Origin: Echinococcus granulosus | Lineage: Eukaryota; Platyhelminthes; Cestoda; Cyclophyllidea; Taeniidae | Reading direction: 5' to 3' | NCBI RefSeq assembly: GCF_000524195.1 | Contig: NW_020170463.1 | Span: 305,200-369,199, forward strand | Length of the DNA stretch: 64,000 nt | Shown here: in pieces, positions 58,301-64,000 of the stretch | Numbering within the stretch: the stretch's first letter is position 1 | Layout: each line of letters begins with the position of its first letter | Translations under genes and position numbers: made by a program | Notes under the pieces: generated by a model | Told to the model about the DNA's origin: nothing | What the model saw: only the letters and a program-made list of their open reading frames with translations | The model's database searches: none

Positions 58301-59825
58301 TTTAGGACTGTTTACATGTTTTCCTAAAAAAAACTGGAGAAGGTTAGTTTTGTTTCATTGACCAATTAAATGCCAGAAGAGACAATACAGAATACACAGT
58401 CAATTAAGGCTACTACTTAAACGCAGTTCAAATCCACATGCATAAAGTAACTCCAAGATGATTAGGGAAGGTGAGAGGATAAAATAACACTTGCGTTGCG
58501 TCGCCACTAACTACGCATATGCGCCTTGACGTACTCGTTCCACTTCGACAAGGTAGTAAAAGAACTAAAATTTATGACTAGAGGCCTATTCTCGGTTAAG
58601 CAGGTATATGAAATCAGACCTTTGTAAAATTAGCCATATTTACTACTTCGGTACTTGTTTTGGGAACAGAACATGTGTTCTAAATGCGGAGGTCCTTAAA
58701 TAAGACATCACGAATGTATCCGTTACCTCGGGTAGACTGTTTCTGTATCCAAATTAGCCTCTAGTCACCACCATTAATAGGAAATGTGATCACATAATTT
58801 TTCAGTTATTCGTTTGGCCTACAAGTTCAAATGCAACTCATGCAATGACCTTTTAATTTTCTAAATCATTTTTTGCCTTGGCTAAAATGCCTGAACCTAT
58901 TCCCAATGGAGCGCAGTGATTGCAGACCGCCTACTAGCAAATCATATCTGCAAGGTTAATCAAACCCCACATAAAAACTGATGGAGATTCGCACAATCGC
59001 TTTCTTCAGCAAATACTGCTAAATCAACTTAAAGTGTTTCTCATTAATTTTCATGAGAGTTTGGTTGATTTAGACCCTAGATTGAGACCTTCTAAGTAGT
59101 ATAAAACGCACACACTCGTATGCGAGCTTGAGACTCAAAAATTCGTGTTGGGGGTACATTACAGGGGACCTGTCGGGGCATCCTCATCTTGGTTCTTGCC
59201 CTCGTGTTCTCCTGCGGTCAAAAAAGTCATGTCCATGTCTCAATAGTGGTGCAGTAACAATCCAAATTTTGCAGTGATGAGGACATTTGTCCACAAAGTA
59301 AAGGGGCACAAAAGGCACTTCACGACCATTTCGAAATTATCTTCTCCGCCTAGGGATGCACTGAGGTGGACTGATGAAAAAGAGCTTTTACATAACCATC
59401 TAATGTGATATTTTTGTACCTTGAGACTTATATGAAGTCGATAGAAGACATAAAACCTGAGCAGAATATTGTTGGCATACGGTAGGGTTTGGGGCTATTT
59501 TCATGGTTTGGGGGTCAGCTCATCTGACGAAGGTACAATGGCGGTGAGTAAAACCAACAACCAAATATCTAGCTCTTAGCAAGTGGCCAAGCATGAATTC
59601 TGGCTGCAATTAAACCAAACTAAAAAAATCTAAAATAATTTTACTCTTCAATAAATTTGCAAACAAATCTGTGCGAGGAAGAATGAAAAGAAAAAGAGAT
59701 GTTTAGTAACGCAACTAGCCAATGGCAGTGATAAGCAAAGCGACCAATCAAAATTTAATTCCCCTTTGCAGATGATGCAGAAAATTGTGCAGTAACACTG
59801 ACGTGGGCACACTTTTTCCGTAGCA
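55369..59825. other. spacer between truncated GALK2 and GPCR copy 2
   Basis: Duplicate of 41,392-45,848, with the (AAGC)5 tract at 56,199-56,218. Confidence 0.4.
57732..58067 (-). repeat. R2 copies, reversed (unit 2)
   Basis: Same sequence as 43,755-44,090. Confidence 0.55.
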
Positions 59826-61798
59826 ATGGATTACAACATATCCTTATCCACATCTCTCATGCCCAACTCTTCCCAATATATAAATCTCTCTGTTCGACCT
59901 GCAATCTACTACAGCCTTCCCTATCGCCTTCTTGGTACAATCGCTGCAACCCTCATTCTCATAGTCGGTCTGTCGGGCAACTTACTTGTGATCACGGTGA
60001 TTACGTGGTCCTCGAAGATGCGTAGTCCAACAAACTGCTACCTCGTATCACTTTCCTTCAGTGATATGCTCTTTCTCCTGCATGCTACAGCTCCATTTAT
60101 CTGGGAGCTCTATGTCATGATCGGACAGTGGACACTGGGCACTCACGCCTGTCGAATTATAGTTGCAATGCAATACCTCTGTGTAGACACTTCTGCTCTT
60201 TCCATGGCGGCATTTTCTGTGGAGCGTTGGGTAGCTATCTGTCACCCAATGCGCGCTCAAACCCTCTGCACCGTGAACCGAGCACTCAAAATCATCGCTG
60301 GCATTTGGATCTTCTGTGCTGCCTATAATTGCGTCTGGCTCTTTACTCTGGACACGCAAGTAGTTGAATATGTCTATGGCACCTATCGAACCTGCACCTA
60401 TAAGTTTTCGCGAATGCGATACTCCACAGTGTACCTCTTGGATTTTATCCTCTTCTACACTCTCCCTCTAGGCCTGATATTTGTCATGTATACGCAGATC
60501 ACTCTACGACTCTTCAAATTTCACAAATCCATCTGTCTAAACCTGAATAAAGGGAAATCAGAAAGCAACAGAAATGCTGTCAGAGGTGCAGGACGTGGTA
60601 GTCCCGCTCTCTGCAATTTAAATTCATTGGAACAGGCGAGACAGGCTGCTTTCTACCGAAATGGCGGTCGTCAAGTTCGTTCACGAAAACAGGTATGTGA
60701 ACCAGTTGTCGGCCCTCTAAATAATTGTCCAAAAGGGCAAATTTCCCTGGGGTGAGACAGCAAAGTTAATTGGAGCAAATTTAGGGCGGATACTTCGACA
60801 ATGCACTTAAACACACTTTGAAGTCGAAAGGTAAAAAGCCTCTGAGATTTTAGATAAGAAGGCAAATGTCTGTAAAAAGCCTGTATTTAAAAAATATAAT
60901 AGTCATTAAAATATTTTCCAGCACAATTTATCGTGCCTTTTCCTACTGAATGGATAATTGCTAATTTCAGGTTTTCCTCCTGAGGCTGCTAGAACACCAT
61001 CCCAGTCCTTTCTAAAACGCATTTAGCATAGTAGGAGTTCCCTCGCTTTTTAAATCCTGGCAAACTTGATTTTTTGAGCTTTTATGCGGTCAGTATAACC
61101 TTCATGCAAATTTCCTAACTAAAAATACTCCGTCGGCAGGGGCGGACTGGTGTGTTGAAGTAGGTCCATCACTCAATCAAAAAAGAATGCACTCTTCAAG
61201 CTATTCAGGCGATTAACAATGCCTCATTTGCATGATAAATGGAATTTATATTTTATCTAGTAGGGTAAACTTTGTTTCTCACCATTGTAACAAGAATTAC
61301 TTCCGTCATGATGGGAGCGGCATTGATCACTCTGCAAAACGGTTTGTTTTGCTACGTAACCTGTCCAGATGACGGAAATATAGAGCAGCGCTTACTGAAC
61401 TGAAACGCCTATCCAAACAGGATTGCTACTTTATACAGATGCTTAAAATTTGTTTTAAATTTTTCTAACAGGTGGTTAAAATGTTGATGGCAGTAGTCAT
61501 ACTCTTCGCTGTCTTTTGGTTTCCATACCGAACCCTGGTGGTGTATAACAGCTTTGTCACGCCAAAACGCACCGATTACTGGTTGATACTCTTCGTCAAG
61601 ACGATGGCGTATCTCAATTCCACTGTCAACCCGATACTCTACAACGCAATGTCCAAGAAGTTCCGTCGTGCTTTCCGCCTGTTAATTACACAGAGTAAGG
61701 ACATAATTTATTTAAAGCTTTCAAATTTGCCCAAACAAATAAGGCGAATAGAGGAACTCATTAGTCGGTGGAAGTCAATGAGCCTAGGTCCCCTCTGA
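59826..61798 (+). CDS. TRH-receptor-like rhodopsin-family GPCR, copy 2
   Basis: Exons 59826-60692 and 61472-61798 encode the same 397 residues as the first copy, including ERW, PYR in TM6 and NPILY in TM7. Both flanks (4.4 kb upstream and 2.2 kb downstream) are copied too, so this copy would have its own promoter and could be expressed. The intron also shows no difference where compared, which means either no time for divergence or an assembly duplicate of one locus. Confidence 0.85.
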
Positions 61799-63941
61799 AT
61801 GGGTTATAAGATGGAGCGTATTTTTAATGATTGCGTCGAATATAAAAAGGTATTCAATGCTTAAAAAAAACATTAATGAGGTCCTACAGTGATTTCCAAG
61901 TCAAGAATGTAGTTGTATGCAGGCGTCTTGGTCTAGGTCCTCAGATTTTGACAAAATTAAGTTTATCACTCTATCTTTAAGCTTCCTGCTTCGGACGACA
62001 AAGTAAGATGAACAGTGTGCTGGGCAGTCGACGCACCGAGTGCATTAGATCGCGAGATTACTTTCGTCACGTTCAACAACAGAGACACCAGCTTTCGAGG
62101 ACTGTCGCCAACTTAACTCAGGCAAATGAGTCACAAGCTCTTGCCTCCAACAACAAAAATGAAGCCCTGGCGGAGGGATGATGTCTGTCAGATAACGAAA
62201 CTGACACCCGGTTATTGTAAAAAATATGATGTAAATAACAAGAATCTGTCAAAGCTTAACGTGTTCTTTCGTCTGAGGTGATTTTACAGTGAAGGAGAGC
62301 TTCTTTCTTAGGAAAAATCCAGGCAACCCTCTCTTTTCTGCCCACCTATACATTCGTAATTGTTCTCAAAAGACAATTAAGGGTTACCTTGCACCATTAG
62401 TTAAATCTCCTTCAAATTTTACATAGCAAGTAAAAGAGAGGGTATAAGGAAGTACCTCCACTCCTTTACGGCTAGACGGGACCAAGATAGAGGTGGTCGA
62501 ATGGGAACGAAGTATAAACTAAGCTATAAGGAGAGACAGACGCAAATCCGTATTCTCACAAAGCTATTTTAAATTCCGTCCTTTATTAAGTGACTGTGCT
62601 TTTTGACCAGACTTCTTACGACTTGTGATGGGCATGCGTGATGGTCTGCAGATTCTCCCCTTCCTAATGCAGTTCCCATACCGGACGGAACTCCGCATCC
62701 AGTAGTGTTGCCGATTGCACGCGAATTCGATGTCTGTTGCGGAGGTTTGACAAAAGGGAGTGATAGGGACGGCACTCAAATAAAAGAGCCAGGTGGAGAG
62801 CCTATGCAAGACGTTAATTGTATCACTCTTGATTTCGCAACATAACTCCGGGGCTCCGATATTGGTCCTGCGAAAGGCAGCCTGTCCTCTAAGGAGACAT
62901 TAATAGCCCAAGCCCTAATATACTTCGCCAATAAATATTCTGACCTAGCATCACTTCTCCTTTTGTCTCGGGGCAAGACGAAGTGTTCATGAGCAGAAGA
63001 ATGAGCATGTAATATCACCTGTCAGAGATAAGTGAATGGAAGTTTTTATGACCAGCCATCTATTATCATCCTTTTGACGAAATTAACTGGTTAGGGGCTG
63101 TTGTTTAAACGAACCACGTTAAGACTTGCTTTATGCATTAACTTAACAACTTAATGTTAGTCTTTGGGATTTGTACTTTTGATTTGGCATAAGTAATGCC
63201 TTTAGGCCTCCCTGTTCATAATTAATGGACCTCTCAAGGCATGACCAAATACTACCTCAGAGAAGATCAGCCGCGCGCCACAGATGGAAATGACAAGCTA
63301 ACCCAGTTTAAAAAGGTGGATACAAGGACTTCTTTAGTCCACTTGTATGCCGTAACTTTACAGAAGTAAGGCATCTACTGTGGGTGCTAACGTTACCATC
63401 AGCAGACGTGGATGAGTTCAACCTTTTATTGTGTGTCTATGATACCTCCAGGAAGGGATGTGGAGTGTGCAAACAAATGCAGTCACTTTCAAACCTTCAT
63501 TGGCTGGTGGTAGCCCTAGCAAACACCTGGGGAGAGGTGACGTGATAACATAGCCGTAAGAAAGAGGAGATGTCAGCTAAAGCTCCATAGAGCTACATTA
63601 TGTATTCTGAACTTTGTACATGCTTTCCAATGAAGAGCCGCAAGCCACTATGGAGCATCATCAGTCTTGAGCTGTGCCTAATCAGTAAGCCACCTTCTCT
63701 AATACTGTTTGCATACAGGGGAGGCATAAGGAAGTAAAAGTCCAAATCTTGATCTAATTGACGAGAAGCATAACCGACGCTGGGGTCAAACGTCTCCTCA
63801 GCTGTATTAAAATTTTGAAAATGTCTAGCCCAACTTGTTGGTATATATTTGACAGAACTACCCAAGTTACTGTGACACACTCACTAGCCACTTCACACTT
63901 CTAAAACATGCATTACTTCGTCTCAACAGGCACGTGCATGC
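61799..63941. other. 3' flank of GPCR copy 2
   Basis: Duplicate of 47,822-49,964, including the R1 copy at 62,457-62,747. Nothing new is present. Confidence 0.45.
62457..62747 (+). repeat. dispersed repeat family R1, copy c (unit 2)
   Basis: Same sequence as 48,480-48,770. Confidence 0.6.
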
Positions 63942-64000
63942 TTCATGTCTGCGTACGTGAGTGTGGTGCCCTCAACTGTCGTCACGTACGCAGACACGAA
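63942..64000. repeat. 19-base inverted repeat at window end
   Basis: Second copy of the inverted repeat at 49,965-50,023. Its right arm (63,982-64,000) ends on the final base of the window. Confidence 0.9.

Larger units (their letters stand above)
50024..64000 (+). repeat. 13,977-base direct tandem repeat, unit 2
   Basis: A copy of 36,047-50,023 at constant offset, ending exactly on the last base of the window. It repeats the GPCR, the truncated GALK2, the R1 copy (62,457-62,747), the R2 copies (52,492-52,832 and 57,732-58,067) and the unit-end inverted repeat. Confidence 0.97.

Noticed and set aside
63942..64000. A telomere or known sequencing adapter at the window end
   Set aside because: No TTAGGG-type repeats are present and the hairpin does not match an adapter I know. 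It also occurs inside the window at 49,965-50,023.
1..64000. tRNA genes, rRNA, CRISPR arrays, bacterial operons
   Set aside because: No cloverleaf with a B-box-like GGTTCGA context, no rRNA similarity and no regularly spaced direct repeats were found. Gene structure is intron-containing throughout.

Overview
The window is eukaryotic nuclear DNA from an animal. The coding regions are split by many GT-AG introns, and the recognisable proteins are a metazoan-type chromatin amine oxidase of the KDM1B/LSD2 family, an N-acetylgalactosamine kinase (GALK2) and a TRH-receptor-like GPCR. A flatworm, possibly a tapeworm, would fit the gene density, base composition and protein divergence, but nothing here proves the taxon. 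I see no prokaryotic, viral, CRISPR, rRNA or tRNA features.

Layout. Positions 1-1,054 hold the ends of two unrecognised genes. Positions 1,900-5,200 hold copies of two degenerate dispersed repeat families, called R1 and R2 here. Positions 5,719-10,447 (minus) hold a complete 15-exon KDM1B-like gene. The exons join in phase to about 957 residues, but the FAD-binding motifs are eroded, so it looks like a pseudoenzyme. Positions 10,448-22,000 are mostly featureless, with short repeats and a few weak candidate exons. Positions 22,755-24,134 (minus) hold an intronless, leucine-rich type I membrane protein, and a decayed inverted partial copy of it lies at about 26,304-26,630 (plus). Positions 30,351-41,391 (minus) hold a complete GALK2-like kinase gene. 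One of its introns contains a (CATC)n microsatellite broken by a 100-N assembly gap. Positions 45,849-47,821 (plus) hold a two-exon TRH-receptor-like GPCR.

The most striking feature is that 36,047-50,023 is repeated head to tail as 50,024-64,000, with a period of 13,977 bases and no difference found where I compared them. The two units fill exactly the span from 130 bases after the gap to the last base of the window. The end of each unit is the outer edge of a 19-base inverted repeat. The second unit carries a second intact GPCR and a GALK2 copy cut inside an exon. This is either a very recent tandem duplication or, more likely given the gap and the ending, an assembly artefact at a contig end.

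The genes do not form an obvious pathway. KDM1B-like is predicted nuclear, GALK2 cytosolic (sugar salvage), and the LRR protein and GPCR at the cell surface. Exon coordinates were derived by hand from splice signals and reading phase.
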